A DNA stretch of 64,000 nt from an uncultured Parabacteroides sp. (GTDB lineage: Bacteria; Bacteroidota; Bacteroidia; Bacteroidales; Tannerellaceae): assembly GCF_902493135.1 (NCBI RefSeq), contig NZ_CABUOD010000015.1, forward strand, positions 41,981 to 105,980, read 5' to 3'. Shown here in pieces: positions 56,099 through 64,000 of this stretch. The position numbers and the translations under genes were made by a program. The notes under the pieces were generated by a model that searched no databases, had not been told where the DNA came from, and saw only the letters and a program-made list of their open reading frames with translations. The stretch's first letter is position 1; each line of letters opens with the position of its first letter.

Positions 56099-57262
56099 TT
56101 ATTGATGGTTTTTCGGCCAGAAATCCGGTTTGTTCTTGCTCCCTCCGCGGGCGGTACAGTCTACGCATCGCCGATTTATACAAACGTAGGTTCCGGGATC
56201 TTCTCCTAATTTAAGAATCGCGAGTCCTTGGTGATATGCCATACTTAACATTTCTTCCCAAAAAACAGGCTGATCCCTGCAATCGTATATGTCGCTCATG
56301 CCGGGAATCTCTTCTGCCTTTATGTAGCAGCGGTAAGAGGTTTCCGTCGTTGCGTATATATGCCCGATGATGATTTCTTCCGGATCGTCCAAGCAAGAGA
56401 TGTTCCCTCTGATTTCAGTGGGTTGGGGCGCAAATAGTCCTCCGGTCTGTTCCACATTTTTCCGGAGGTTGTCAAAATATTCGTATGCTTTTTTGTCGAG
56501 TGTTTGTTGGGTGACCAAGATGCTGTATAAGTAGGAAAAACGGTTATCTCCCGGTCCCAACTTCAGAATGGAATGATTTCTTAACCTGTTTTCGGTCATG
56601 TTGTCCGACTTTCCCAGTATGATCCGGTTGGAGGAGTTGCTGCCCCAGCAATAATGTGTATTGTTGGACGTGAATTGGTTTAATTTCACAACTCCGGTTT
56701 CTTCGCTCCAAGTATATTGGGCGAAATAGTCGGAAACGATTTCCCAGTCTTCTTTATACGTCCAGCGGTAATAGCGTGAAGCATTCGGATTGTCGTTGTG
56801 GGTCGAAACCCTGATGTTGACTTCTTCCTGTTCTTTATATTGGAAATTGACTTCATCGATTTCCGGTGTGATCTGCGGTTCCACAAAATCGGACTGATAT
56901 TCTTTGCCGTCCAACAGGAAGTGAATGGCATATTTCTCTCCTGGTTTGAACGAAATAGAGTCTGTTATCGTGTAGGTCCCTCCGGTTGTATTTTTTGCGG
57001 TTGCAATAGTCGTGCCTTTATCGGAAATAAGGGTGACAATTGCTTTTTTATCGGTTAGGCTCGGGTCATAGAAACTACTGCTCCCTTCGTCTGTCCGGTT
57101 GATGTGGATCGTGGTTCCGTAAGGAGCGATAATGGCGCCTTCCACAACCAAAAGGTCGTTGATCCATTTCACGTCGGGTTCGTAGGGGGTGATGCAACCC
57201 GTCGCCAGGCCGATCATCGTGCAGTAGAAAACAAGATGCAGTTTTATAGATAACTTTTTCAT
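56099..57262 (-). CDS. DUF4249 lipoprotein
   Basis: A 387-residue lipoprotein with acylated Cys23 (LATGC). The DUF4249 opening ITPYEPDVKWINDLLVVEGAI and the Ig-like segments IHINRTDEG and YTITDSISFKPGEKY are typical. This family sits next to TonB receptors in Bacteroidetes and is thought to be their surface partner. It is three bases downstream of the receptor gene. Confidence 0.85.
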   Translation of the reverse strand: MKKLSIKLHLVFYCTMIGLATGCITPYEPDVKWINDLLVVEGAIIAPYGTTIHINRTDEGSSSFYDPSLTDKKAIVTLISDKGTTIATAKNTTGGTYTITDSISFKPGEKYAIHFLLDGKEYQSDFVEPQITPEIDEVNFQYKEQEEVNIRVSTHNDNPNASRYYRWTYKEDWEIVSDYFAQYTWSEETGVVKLNQFTSNNTHYCWGSNSSNRIILGKSDNMTENRLRNHSILKLGPGDNRFSYLYSILVTQQTLDKKAYEYFDNLRKNVEQTGGLFAPQPTEIRGNISCLDDPEEIIIGHIYATTETSYRCYIKAEEIPGMSDIYDCRDQPVFWEEMLSMAYHQGLAILKLGEDPGTYVCINRRCVDCTARGGSKNKPDFWPKNHQ

Positions 57263-57265
57263 GAT

Positions 57266-60016
57266 TCAGAATTTTATGTTGTAAGACAAATAAGGAATGG
57301 GAGCACCGAATATCGCCATCTTGTAACCTTGTAGTTTCCCGTCTTCGGATATATAGTAAACGGAGTAAGCATTTTTTCTTCCGGTTACGTTGTAAACTCC
57401 GATGGAGAACGTACTGTGTGTAAGCAGGGTCAACTTATGGCTCGGTTCGATATTGAACGCGACATCCATCCTGAAGAAATCCGGTATCCTGTATTGGTTG
57501 CGCCCGGAGTAGTAAACAAATTCTCCTCCCGCATAATTGAATTTGGAAACCGGCAATGTCACCGGACGTCCCGTGCTGTAGTCGCAGTTTAAAGAGAAAC
57601 TGTACCGTTGCGTGAATTTGTAATTACCGGCAAGTTTCACTTCGTGCGGCTTGTCGTAATCTGCCGGATACCAGTTCCCGTCGTTGATCGGATCGGATAT
57701 GCGGGCATCATGTTGCCTCAACTGGGTTCGCGAATATGAATAACTGACCCAGCCGTTCAGTTTGCCCTGTGTCTTTTTCACCATCAACTCCACGCCGTAG
57801 GCTTTGCCTTGTGTACTGATCACATCGGTTTCGATATGATGGTTCATGGTCAGTTGCGCACCACTCCGGTAGTCCAGATAGTCCTTCATGGTTTTGTAAT
57901 ACGCCTCGATCGAAGTCTCGATGCTGTTTCCCATAAAGTTCTTATATAATCCGGCTGCCACCTGCATCCCTTTTTGCGGTTTGATGTTCGCGTCGCTCAG
58001 TTTCCAAGTGTCGGTAGGCGACATGATGGTGGTGTTCGACAGCTTGTGTATATTCTGTTGCAATGTGTTGAATCCGGCTTTGACGGAAAAGTCGCTACCG
58101 AAAGCATAGCGGGCGGACAATCTGATTTCTGGTGCGTGATAGGTCTTGAAGGCACGAAAACCGTTGACGGTCTTAATCTCCGTCTCTGTCCCTTCGCCGG
58201 GCAGGAGAGTGGGATCGTAGAGGGAATAGGTGCGCGGTCCCATCGAATTGAACATCATGTAGCGCAAGCCGGCGCTAACCGACAACCGGTCGTTTATCTC
58301 CCATCTGTCTGCCAGATAAAGATAGGTCTCCATTGCCTGCTCTTTCTGCAATTTATCCGGTGCGACCAGTGATTCCGGATGGTTGGGTACGTTCTCTCCC
58401 GGATTCAACCGATAGTAAGTCGTTCCGCCTCCGAAATCAATCGTGTGCTTTTCATTCAGGTAATGGGTGAAATCCAACTTCCCGAAAATCTGGTTGATAC
58501 CGAAACGCAGCCTGTAGGCCTCTGCCGGGTTCTCTTCCGTTTTTGTCAGATAATCATAATGGTCGTACCCACCCGTGAAAGTCCCGGTCATCCGATTCGG
58601 GAAGACATGCCGCCACTTTAAGGAGCCGTTGGCATTGGTATAGCCATATCGTTCGTTTGAATCGAAGTGGAAATGATCGTGACTGTAATATCCGCTGGCA
58701 TACAAGTTGTCTTTGTCGGAAAACTTATGATCCACTATCAGGTTTAAATCGTAAAACCCGGCCTTCCCGTCTTTGTAACCGCTTTTCTCCGGCAACAGGT
58801 TGAGCAGCCAGTCCGAATAGGTCGTCCTGCCTCCGGCGATGAAAGAGGTTTTCTTTCCGATCGGCCCTTCCAGCGTGACACTGCTGGTCAGAAGTCCGAG
58901 ACTTGCCGATCCCGTGAATTTCTTTTTATTGCCTTCCCTTCCGTTGATATCGAGGACGGATGAGATACGGCCTCCGTATTTAGCCGGAATGCTGCTTTTA
59001 TATAGTTCGATGTCTTTGACCAAGTCGGCATTGAAGGCGGAGAACAGTCCGAACAAATGTGTCGGATTGTAGATCGTGCCGTCGTTGAACAGGATCAGGT
59101 TCTGGTCGGTCGATCCTCCCCGTACATTGAATCCGCTGGAGGCTTCGCCTACCGCTTTGACGCCCGGCAGCATCATGACGATCCGTATCACGTCTTTTTC
59201 ACCGAATACAGTGGGCACGTTCTTTATATCCTTGAGATTGACCCGCTCTACTCCTAAAGTGTTGCTGCGGACATTCGCTATCCTGTCGGAAGTGATGGTC
59301 ACCTCTTTCAGCGAATAGACCTGCTCTTCCAATTCAATGTCGAGCAGCCCGTCTGAATTGAGTATCACTTGCCGTTGGGTGTCTTTCAGCCCTATCCCTT
59401 TGATTTGCAAATTGTGGCGTCCGGCCGGTAAAAGCAGCGTGTAGAAACCGAATGCGTCAGTTGTCGCCGCGATGGTCGGGTTCTCGATATAGACGACAGC
59501 GCCGACGACCGGTTCACCGGTACGGAAGTCGGTCATGTGGCCGCTTAGCTTGATTTTACCGGAACCGGGAGCAGAAGCGTCGCCGATGGTATAGACTTTG
59601 TTTTCCGAAGTCGCTTTCTGTTCTTTTTGTTTATTCAGGACAGCGGCAAAATTAGATTGTTCTTCTCCTTTCCTGTCACTTCCAAAAAAATTATCGGGAA
59701 GGGAGGTTATCAGCTTTTTGTCTTTCAGGACAAATAAATATTTGTCGGCAAACGCGAATACTTGCAAATGGCTGCCTTCCAATGCTTGCTGCATGGCTTC
59801 GGCCGGTAGCAGATCCGTACAGGCGAGCGTGACGATCAACGAATCGACATCCGCCGGATTGTAGTAGACTGTCAATCCGCTTTGGGCGGCTATCTGGCGG
59901 AACACTTCTGCCGCCAGTTGTTTTTCGGCATGGATACTGACATTCTGTTGGGAAAACAACGGAGAATGGCAGATGATCAACATGATTATAATATATCCTA
60001 TTTGTCTTGTCCTCAT
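57266..60016 (-). CDS. TonB-dependent receptor with STN and carboxypeptidase-regulatory-like domains
   Basis: A 916-residue outer-membrane receptor. After the signal peptide (IIIMLIICHSPLFSQQ) comes an STN domain at about residues 25-115 (LAAEVFRQIAAQSGLTVYYNPADVDS), which in FecA-type receptors signals to an anti-sigma factor. A carboxypeptidase-regulatory-like domain (KLSGHMTDFRTGEPVVGAVVYIENP) is at about 155-235. The plug has FNVRGGSTDQNLILFNDGTIYNPTHLFGLFS, and a long barrel ends in YLSYNIKF. No sigma or anti-sigma gene is adjacent. Its operon partner genes suggest a protein- or peptide-type ligand rather than a SusC/D glycan system; that is inference. Confidence 0.9.
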   Translation of the reverse strand: MRTRQIGYIIIMLIICHSPLFSQQNVSIHAEKQLAAEVFRQIAAQSGLTVYYNPADVDSLIVTLACTDLLPAEAMQQALEGSHLQVFAFADKYLFVLKDKKLITSLPDNFFGSDRKGEEQSNFAAVLNKQKEQKATSENKVYTIGDASAPGSGKIKLSGHMTDFRTGEPVVGAVVYIENPTIAATTDAFGFYTLLLPAGRHNLQIKGIGLKDTQRQVILNSDGLLDIELEEQVYSLKEVTITSDRIANVRSNTLGVERVNLKDIKNVPTVFGEKDVIRIVMMLPGVKAVGEASSGFNVRGGSTDQNLILFNDGTIYNPTHLFGLFSAFNADLVKDIELYKSSIPAKYGGRISSVLDINGREGNKKKFTGSASLGLLTSSVTLEGPIGKKTSFIAGGRTTYSDWLLNLLPEKSGYKDGKAGFYDLNLIVDHKFSDKDNLYASGYYSHDHFHFDSNERYGYTNANGSLKWRHVFPNRMTGTFTGGYDHYDYLTKTEENPAEAYRLRFGINQIFGKLDFTHYLNEKHTIDFGGGTTYYRLNPGENVPNHPESLVAPDKLQKEQAMETYLYLADRWEINDRLSVSAGLRYMMFNSMGPRTYSLYDPTLLPGEGTETEIKTVNGFRAFKTYHAPEIRLSARYAFGSDFSVKAGFNTLQQNIHKLSNTTIMSPTDTWKLSDANIKPQKGMQVAAGLYKNFMGNSIETSIEAYYKTMKDYLDYRSGAQLTMNHHIETDVISTQGKAYGVELMVKKTQGKLNGWVSYSYSRTQLRQHDARISDPINDGNWYPADYDKPHEVKLAGNYKFTQRYSFSLNCDYSTGRPVTLPVSKFNYAGGEFVYYSGRNQYRIPDFFRMDVAFNIEPSHKLTLLTHSTFSIGVYNVTGRKNAYSVYYISEDGKLQGYKMAIFGAPIPYLSYNIKF

Positions 60017-60729
60017 CTGTTTAATGCTTCATATTGTTTGACAATCGTAACGAAAGCCTGTTCCGGCTGCTTCTTGAAGTTCAGCTTCTGTTCCCGTGCG
60101 TATCGGCTTAGCTCCTTCTTCTTGTCAGGGAAAAGGTTGAGTAGCGCCCGTTTGTTTTTAACCGGGTAAAATCTGTTTTCCTTGACGACATAGAACCGTT
60201 CTTTTATCCGGAAAGAGGCTTCGATGGAAAGCCCGTTTACTTTTTCCTCGTAGGTGACAACATATTTTTTGATAACCGGATAGATATTATCGGACAGTAA
60301 CACTATATATTCGTTGCCGATCAAGTCTTGCCATCCTCTTGTCGACGGGTTGATGACGCGGTAACCGTTCAGTAGGATGTAATCGATCCGCTCTTTTTCG
60401 GCAACGATGGGATAGAGCTTGTTCGGCGATTGCAAAACGAGTTCGTCCCGGAATAAGTCCAACTTCATGAGAAGCCGTGGATAGACGGTGCCCCCAAAGC
60501 TTATTGTCCCTTCCTCGAATCCGGCGTTTACCAGGTACGGATGATTAGTTGTCTGTTTTTCATAGCGTGAATATTCCTTCCCGTTATAAACGAGGGCATA
60601 TTCCTGTACTACGGAAAAGTAATCCTGCACTAACTTGCCAGGCAATCCCTTGTTGGTATCGGTTTGTTGTCCGTGCAGCATTCCGATGGATAGGTATAAT
60701 AGTAGAATGATTGAAGTTCCTGTTTTCAT
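60013..60729 (-). CDS. Exported protein of unknown function
   Basis: A 238-residue protein with signal peptide (MKTGTSIILLLYLSIGMLHGQ). The frame extends 12 codons upstream, but the ATG at 60729 fits the signal peptide and lies just after the promoter. The mature part has mixed beta segments (GYRVINPSTRGWQDLIGNEYIVLLSD) and a Lys-rich helical C-terminus. No family was recognised. It overlaps the TonB receptor gene by four bases and heads the operon. Confidence 0.75.
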   Translation of the reverse strand: MKTGTSIILLLYLSIGMLHGQQTDTNKGLPGKLVQDYFSVVQEYALVYNGKEYSRYEKQTTNHPYLVNAGFEEGTISFGGTVYPRLLMKLDLFRDELVLQSPNKLYPIVAEKERIDYILLNGYRVINPSTRGWQDLIGNEYIVLLSDNIYPVIKKYVVTYEEKVNGLSIEASFRIKERFYVVKENRFYPVKNKRALLNLFPDKKKELSRYAREQKLNFKKQPEQAFVTIVKQYEALNR

Positions 60730-60762
60730 AAATAGATTATATTTGATAAAGGATAACAGCAC

Positions 60763-60770
60763 CAAAGATA
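60763..60770 (-). promoter_or_regulatory. -7 box for the STN-TonB receptor operon
   Basis: The minus strand reads TATCTTTG, about 34 bases upstream of the ATG at 60729. Confidence 0.6.
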
Positions 60771-60876
60771 CGAATAATATTACATAATGTAATAAATGAA
60801 TTAAAGAATTAAAGGATTAAAGAATTAAAGAAAGGAGATGTGCCGAAGCCGGATGTCGGCACATTTCCTGAAAATT

Positions 60877-60993
60877 AGTATCACTCCATCACTTTGCTTG
60901 CTGTTAACTGATTGTTTATTAGGCTTATAATGCGTGATAGATACTCGAAATATCTATCACGTTTGTATCACTTATGTATCACTCATGTGTCAC
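60877..60993. repeat. Left array of 11-bp-phased ATCAC boxes
   Basis: TCTATCAC, TGTATCAC, TGTATCAC and TGTGTCAC start at 60953, 60964, 60975 and 60986, exactly 11 bases apart. The first is the right arm of an 11-bp perfect inverted repeat (60933-60943 with 60951-60961). An outlying pair, AGTATCAC and TCCATCAC, starts at 60877 and 60885. The arrangement is mirrored on the other side of the VapE-HU pair at 63801-63915. Confidence 0.88.
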
Positions 60994-61020
60994 TGTTTCT
61001 GAAAGAGAGAAGTCTTTTTT

Positions 61021-63108
61021 TTAGGACTTGTTCAGCTCAACTACCTGATATATAGTACCTCTGTTGCTTCTTTTCGACGGGATGCCGTTCCGTTTTAAAA
61101 GACGTCCGAAATTGGAGATAACGTTTTTTGTGTAGTTGAAATCGCGTTGCTTCTGCTTGATCCGCCCTAAAATCTCTATCGATAGTAGAAATTCGCCTGC
61201 CTCATTCTTTTTCGGGAGCCGGAAATATTGCAGGAACAGTTGTTCTTCGGGCGGTATTTGCTGGAATTGCCGGTTGTTGGCGACGATTTCGGTTTCTTCC
61301 TCGTGTGTGAACCAGTAGCGTTCGCTGTTTGCCAATGCTTCCATCGCCTGTGCATACAGCTGTTCGTAGTCGATCGGCTGTACATAATCGATGGTGTCTG
61401 TGACTTCGATGCAAATGAAACGCCGGCTACCGGTCGGGTCGGTCAGGATATTGAAGTTGTTGCTTGTCGCGATGAATGTGGCGTAACGTCTCAAATTCCT
61501 GTTGGCCGTCTGGTAGGGCAACCGTGTGCTGACATTCGCTTTTTGCAGGATGTGCTTCAGGTAGCTTCGCTGCGTCTCCTTGACGGAATCGAACTCGTCT
61601 ATGTTTACCAAGGCATAGCGGTGCAAAGCCAGTTCCGTATCCCGGCGCTTGCTGAAGTCGATGCTGTCTGTGTAGAACTGCCGCAGTTCGGAAGGCAGGA
61701 TGTTCAGGCAATACGTCGATTTGCCGCACCCCTGGTCGCCGACGAGTAGGGGAGTAGTGCTGTTGCCATGCTCCAGGTCCAACCCTAACCAGTGCGCCAC
61801 CATGCTGAGGAACCACCGGTAGAAGTGGTCGGCCCATCGGAGATTGTTGCAAGGTACACGTTCGGCAAGTTCCCGGATGTGATCTTTGCCATCCCATTTG
61901 GGCAGATGTCCGAGGTATTCTTCTATCGGGAAAAAAGCGGGTATGCTGTCCGAGTAGACATACCGTTCGATGTCTTTGTCCCAGACATTCAGTCCTTCTT
62001 TGTGCGCTTCCGTGCAGATGGAGTTGCGGACTTCGCGAGTGAAAGGGCTGAATGTGAAACGTAGGAGCGATTTGTCCCGATATTCCACTTCGCCGCTCAT
62101 CTTGTTGCTTCTGATTTCGTAACGGCGCAGCATGAATTCTTCTAATTGCAAAGTCAGCGACATGATTTCCGGCATGAATGTCTTCCCGGCGAGTGCTTCT
62201 TTCAGAGTGTAGACGGATCGGAAAGTCATGCGTATTTCCATCTCTTTGGGTTTCATGTTGTTGTAAAGTAGCGTGCATTGTACGGCATCCTCTTCGGGGA
62301 TACCGGCTTTCAGGCAATTCTCGGCTAATAGGGTAAAGACCGGTTTGAGATTCTCGTCTTTTATCTGTCCGGATTTTCGGATGGCGTCTACCATCGCTAT
62401 GCTGAACAGTGTGGCGATCCGGTAGTTGCGTGACATACCGGGCATTAGCCTTTGAAGCGGGGCGGATGGCTCTTCCGGGATGATGCGGATCTCTTCCGAA
62501 TCCGGCATCTGTGCCGGTTGCTCGATCCGGATGGCAACGGCGTCGGGGTTATATACCGGTTGCGGGTCGTAGCTCATGCGGCATCCGTGCTGTGGGACCG
62601 GCTCTTTCAGCGTGATGTTACGTCCTAATTGCGGCTGGTAATATTTGACTGCCGTCAGATAGGCTTGCGAGTGGAATCGTTTGACCTGTTCGGGTGAACG
62701 TGGAAGCGCTCCGTCCGGCAGTGTGAACGGGATCACGATTTTCACGCTTTTTCCGCTAAAGCCGATGAATGCCAGTAGCGTTTGTGGCATCATGGCGGCT
62801 TGTTGCCTGATTTGTACCGCTTCTTGCAAGTCGGAAAGATGGTTTACTTCGAGCAGCACCAATCCCGAATAGTCGCGCATGGGAGGGGCGGGTTCGCCTG
62901 TCTTGCGGAAAGTCCCGCCGAAAACGATCACCGGAAGTTTCTTTATGAAACTGTTTTGCGTGCCGGGCAGTGCAAACATGACTTTGTCGCGCGTGGTGCT
63001 GACCGGTTTGTTGAGGTTCTCTGTCCGCAGGGCGGTCAGCAGTTTTTCCATTTCCACGGAACGCATGACGAGCGTTCCCTTTTCATATCGATATAACGTT
63101 ACCTTCAT
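61021..63108 (-). CDS. VapE/VirE-type primase-helicase-like ATPase with BT4734-like N-terminus
   Basis: A 695-residue protein. The N-terminal 200 residues resemble the BT4734-like/VirE-N domain (SGLVLLEVNHLSDLQEA, then MMPQTLLAFIGFSGKSVKIVIPF), related to primase catalytic folds. Residues about 380-590 are the VapE P-loop ATPase: Walker A GDQGCGKST near 459, Walker B ALVNIDEFD near 503, and FIATSNNF then GSRRFICIEV. The C-terminus is a winged-helix-like region (RLLKRNGIPSKRSNRGTIYQVV). Such genes belong to replication or mobile modules in Bacteroidales and are often next to an HU-like gene, as here. Confidence 0.88.
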   Translation of the reverse strand: MKVTLYRYEKGTLVMRSVEMEKLLTALRTENLNKPVSTTRDKVMFALPGTQNSFIKKLPVIVFGGTFRKTGEPAPPMRDYSGLVLLEVNHLSDLQEAVQIRQQAAMMPQTLLAFIGFSGKSVKIVIPFTLPDGALPRSPEQVKRFHSQAYLTAVKYYQPQLGRNITLKEPVPQHGCRMSYDPQPVYNPDAVAIRIEQPAQMPDSEEIRIIPEEPSAPLQRLMPGMSRNYRIATLFSIAMVDAIRKSGQIKDENLKPVFTLLAENCLKAGIPEEDAVQCTLLYNNMKPKEMEIRMTFRSVYTLKEALAGKTFMPEIMSLTLQLEEFMLRRYEIRSNKMSGEVEYRDKSLLRFTFSPFTREVRNSICTEAHKEGLNVWDKDIERYVYSDSIPAFFPIEEYLGHLPKWDGKDHIRELAERVPCNNLRWADHFYRWFLSMVAHWLGLDLEHGNSTTPLLVGDQGCGKSTYCLNILPSELRQFYTDSIDFSKRRDTELALHRYALVNIDEFDSVKETQRSYLKHILQKANVSTRLPYQTANRNLRRYATFIATSNNFNILTDPTGSRRFICIEVTDTIDYVQPIDYEQLYAQAMEALANSERYWFTHEEETEIVANNRQFQQIPPEEQLFLQYFRLPKKNEAGEFLLSIEILGRIKQKQRDFNYTKNVISNFGRLLKRNGIPSKRSNRGTIYQVVELNKS

Positions 63109-63148
63109 CTTTGATTGTCTTTTAAAATCATGGATTTCAACTTGTAAA

Positions 63149-63532
63149 TCATTTCCACCTTTCGAACTTGAGCTTTTTCATGAACTTCTTCATTTCCGGA
63201 TCAGCCTTGATGCATAGGCGTTTGGCTTTCACGCGATGGGGCGTGCAGTCTTTCGGATCTTCATATCCTTCGCTTCCTGCCGAGAGGAACAATGTCCCTA
63301 TGCCGTGAAGATTTACGGTGTACCCCCTATCCAGCTGGAACTGGATTTCGCGTCCGATCTCGATTATGGCAGCCAGTACGTCGCCTCTTGACAGCGTGCA
63401 CCGGGTAGAGATGCACGTTGCCAGTTGTTCGGTCGATACTTGCCCGGATGTTACCGGAACGCCATAATAGCGGATTTTTTCTGTTTCTCCGCTTTTGTCC
63501 ACTTTGGGACGTACTACATAAGCATGTGACAT
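63149..63532 (-). CDS. HU-family-like DNA-binding protein
   Basis: A 127-residue protein of the Bacteroidales HU-related group, longer at the ends than classical HU (90 residues). I start at the ATG at 63532 (MSHAYVVRPKVDKSG); the frame opens eight codons earlier. The core has AAIIEIGREIQFQLDRGYTVNLHGIGTLFLSAGSEG, the helix-beta part of the HU fold. The C-terminus is basic (KAKRLCIKADPEMKKFMKKLKFERWK). It is 40 bases upstream of the VapE gene and co-oriented, and probably works with it on the flanking repeats. Confidence 0.82.
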   Translation of the reverse strand: MSHAYVVRPKVDKSGETEKIRYYGVPVTSGQVSTEQLATCISTRCTLSRGDVLAAIIEIGREIQFQLDRGYTVNLHGIGTLFLSAGSEGYEDPKDCTPHRVKAKRLCIKADPEMKKFMKKLKFERWK

Positions 63533-63594
63533 AAGCTGTATTTTTGATAAAACCAATGAATAAAACTGAGAAAAGTGCCCGATTAACTTTCTTT

Positions 63595-63672
63595 ACATCC
63601 GGATTTACATTTCTGAACACCCGGGTGATGGCGGTCTGTACATGGGGGTGTAGGGGTTGGGAACATCCGGAT
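63595..63672. repeat. ACATCCGGAT direct repeats in the HU-like gene leader
   Basis: ACATCCGGAT occurs at 63595-63604 and 63663-63672. The second copy extends to the perfect palindrome ACATCCGGATGT. Both lie between the -7 box and the start codon, so they could be a site for autoregulation. Confidence 0.5.
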
Positions 63673-63693
63673 GTATATGACTTTAAGTTCTTA

Positions 63694-63701
63694 CAAAGAT
63701 A
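63694..63701 (-). promoter_or_regulatory. -7 box for the HU-like/VapE operon
   Basis: The minus strand reads TATCTTTG, about 160 bases upstream of the ATG at 63532. Confidence 0.5.
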
Positions 63702-63800
63702 ATAAAAATATGGGGCAAATGCAAGAAAATCAACAGGTTTTTTCAAATAAAGTTGGTTCGTTTTTGTATGTCGGAAAGGCAAGGGGAAAGTCAAGATGAT

Positions 63801-63915
63801 GTGATAGATGGGTGATAGAGCAGTGATAGAGTTGTGATAGATATAATGGAAATATATTATGTTTCTATTCATTGATTATTAGTCTGTTATGAATATTTTG
63901 TGATAGAGTGATAGA
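63801..63915. repeat. Right array of 11-bp-phased GTGATAGA boxes
   Basis: GTGATAGA starts at 63801, 63812, 63823 and 63834, exactly 11 bases apart, then twice more at 63900 and 63908, eight bases apart. This mirrors the left array, including the 8-base pair and the gap of about 60 bases. The remaining bases to 64000 show no gene. Confidence 0.9.
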
Positions 63916-64000
63916 TAAATTTGAAAATAAAGGGTTCTTCGTCACTTTCGGGGCAGTTCATGTGTTAAAGCTAGTAAGTTTATTGCAAAGCAAGGTAATG

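Noticed and set aside
57266..60016. SusC-type glycan receptor of a polysaccharide utilisation locus
   Set aside because: No SusD-like lipoprotein is adjacent; the partner is a DUF4249 lipoprotein and an STN domain is present.
60780..60840. AATTAAAG direct repeats as an origin or regulatory array
   Set aside because: A short AT-rich run with no fixed period beyond simple slippage; not clearly distinct from background.

Overview
The window is chromosomal DNA of a gut Bacteroidales bacterium, most likely a Parabacteroides species. The clues are many Bacteroidetes-type promoter -7 boxes (TAnnTTTG), TonB-dependent receptors, exported Gfo/Idh/MocA oxidoreductases, a Ser-type sulfatase, a periplasmic GH2 beta-galactosidase, family names typical of the order (DUF4301, DUF4286, DUF4249, PCMD, DUF6383-like) and a VapE/HU-like gene pair. 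The genus is an inference; the order is well supported. No rRNA, prophage, CRISPR array or intact insertion sequence was seen. There is one tRNA, tRNA-Ala(GGC).

Layout. 1-3.5 kb: the 3' end of mgsA, leuB, an acyltransferase and a TPR protein. 3.6-10.9 kb: an MscS channel, a candidate small RNA, a large secreted protein, a lipoprotein, a 451-bp nested palindrome in the leader of the CCA-adding enzyme, and a small Cys-rich protein. 11-16.7 kb: two gene remnants, a hydrolase-degenerate RelA, a DUF4301 protein and an aldo/keto reductase. 17-23.7 kb: glycan-related exported genes (two Gfo/Idh/MocA oxidoreductases, PCMD lipoprotein, outer membrane protein, sulfatase). 23.8-35.1 kb: tRNA-Ala, DUF4286-ruvC, two glutamate dehydrogenase paralogs, a receiver/PPDK-like ATP-grasp protein, a metallophosphatase, and an AmgK-RapZ-C fusion with a MurU-like nucleotidyltransferase (aminosugar or peptidoglycan recycling). 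35.3-44.5 kb: a minus-strand run of a small membrane protein, DUF2007, hemG, hemN, an MFS permease and two tandem TonB receptors, which looks like a tetrapyrrole, heme or siderophore module. 44.5-49.8 kb: a LuxR-type regulator and a degenerate RIC/hemerythrin-like protein at the end of an operon with an exported TIM-barrel isomerase, an exported oxidoreductase and a tetraheme cytochrome fused to an FGE-sulfatase domain. 50-54.3 kb: beta-galactosidase and a cytoplasmic oxidoreductase behind an operator-like dyad. 54.4-60.7 kb: a four-gene operon of an STN-TonB receptor, a DUF4249 lipoprotein, an MG2-like protein and a small periplasmic protein. 61-64 kb: a VapE-like primase/helicase gene and an HU-like gene.

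The most unusual content is intergenic. Three loci (10.9, 26.4 and 31.2 kb) carry unrelated sequences built to the same plan: tandem 21-22-bp units, each a short dyad plus a 6-base linker. A fourth locus (39.9 kb) is a 41-bp tandem array. A 451-bp element folds as one nested hairpin with 44-bp perfect arms. The VapE/HU pair is bracketed by inverted arrays of GTGATAGA-like boxes spaced exactly 11 bp apart, which look like iterons or imperfect ends of an element. Several intergenic palindromes form a dispersed repeat family.
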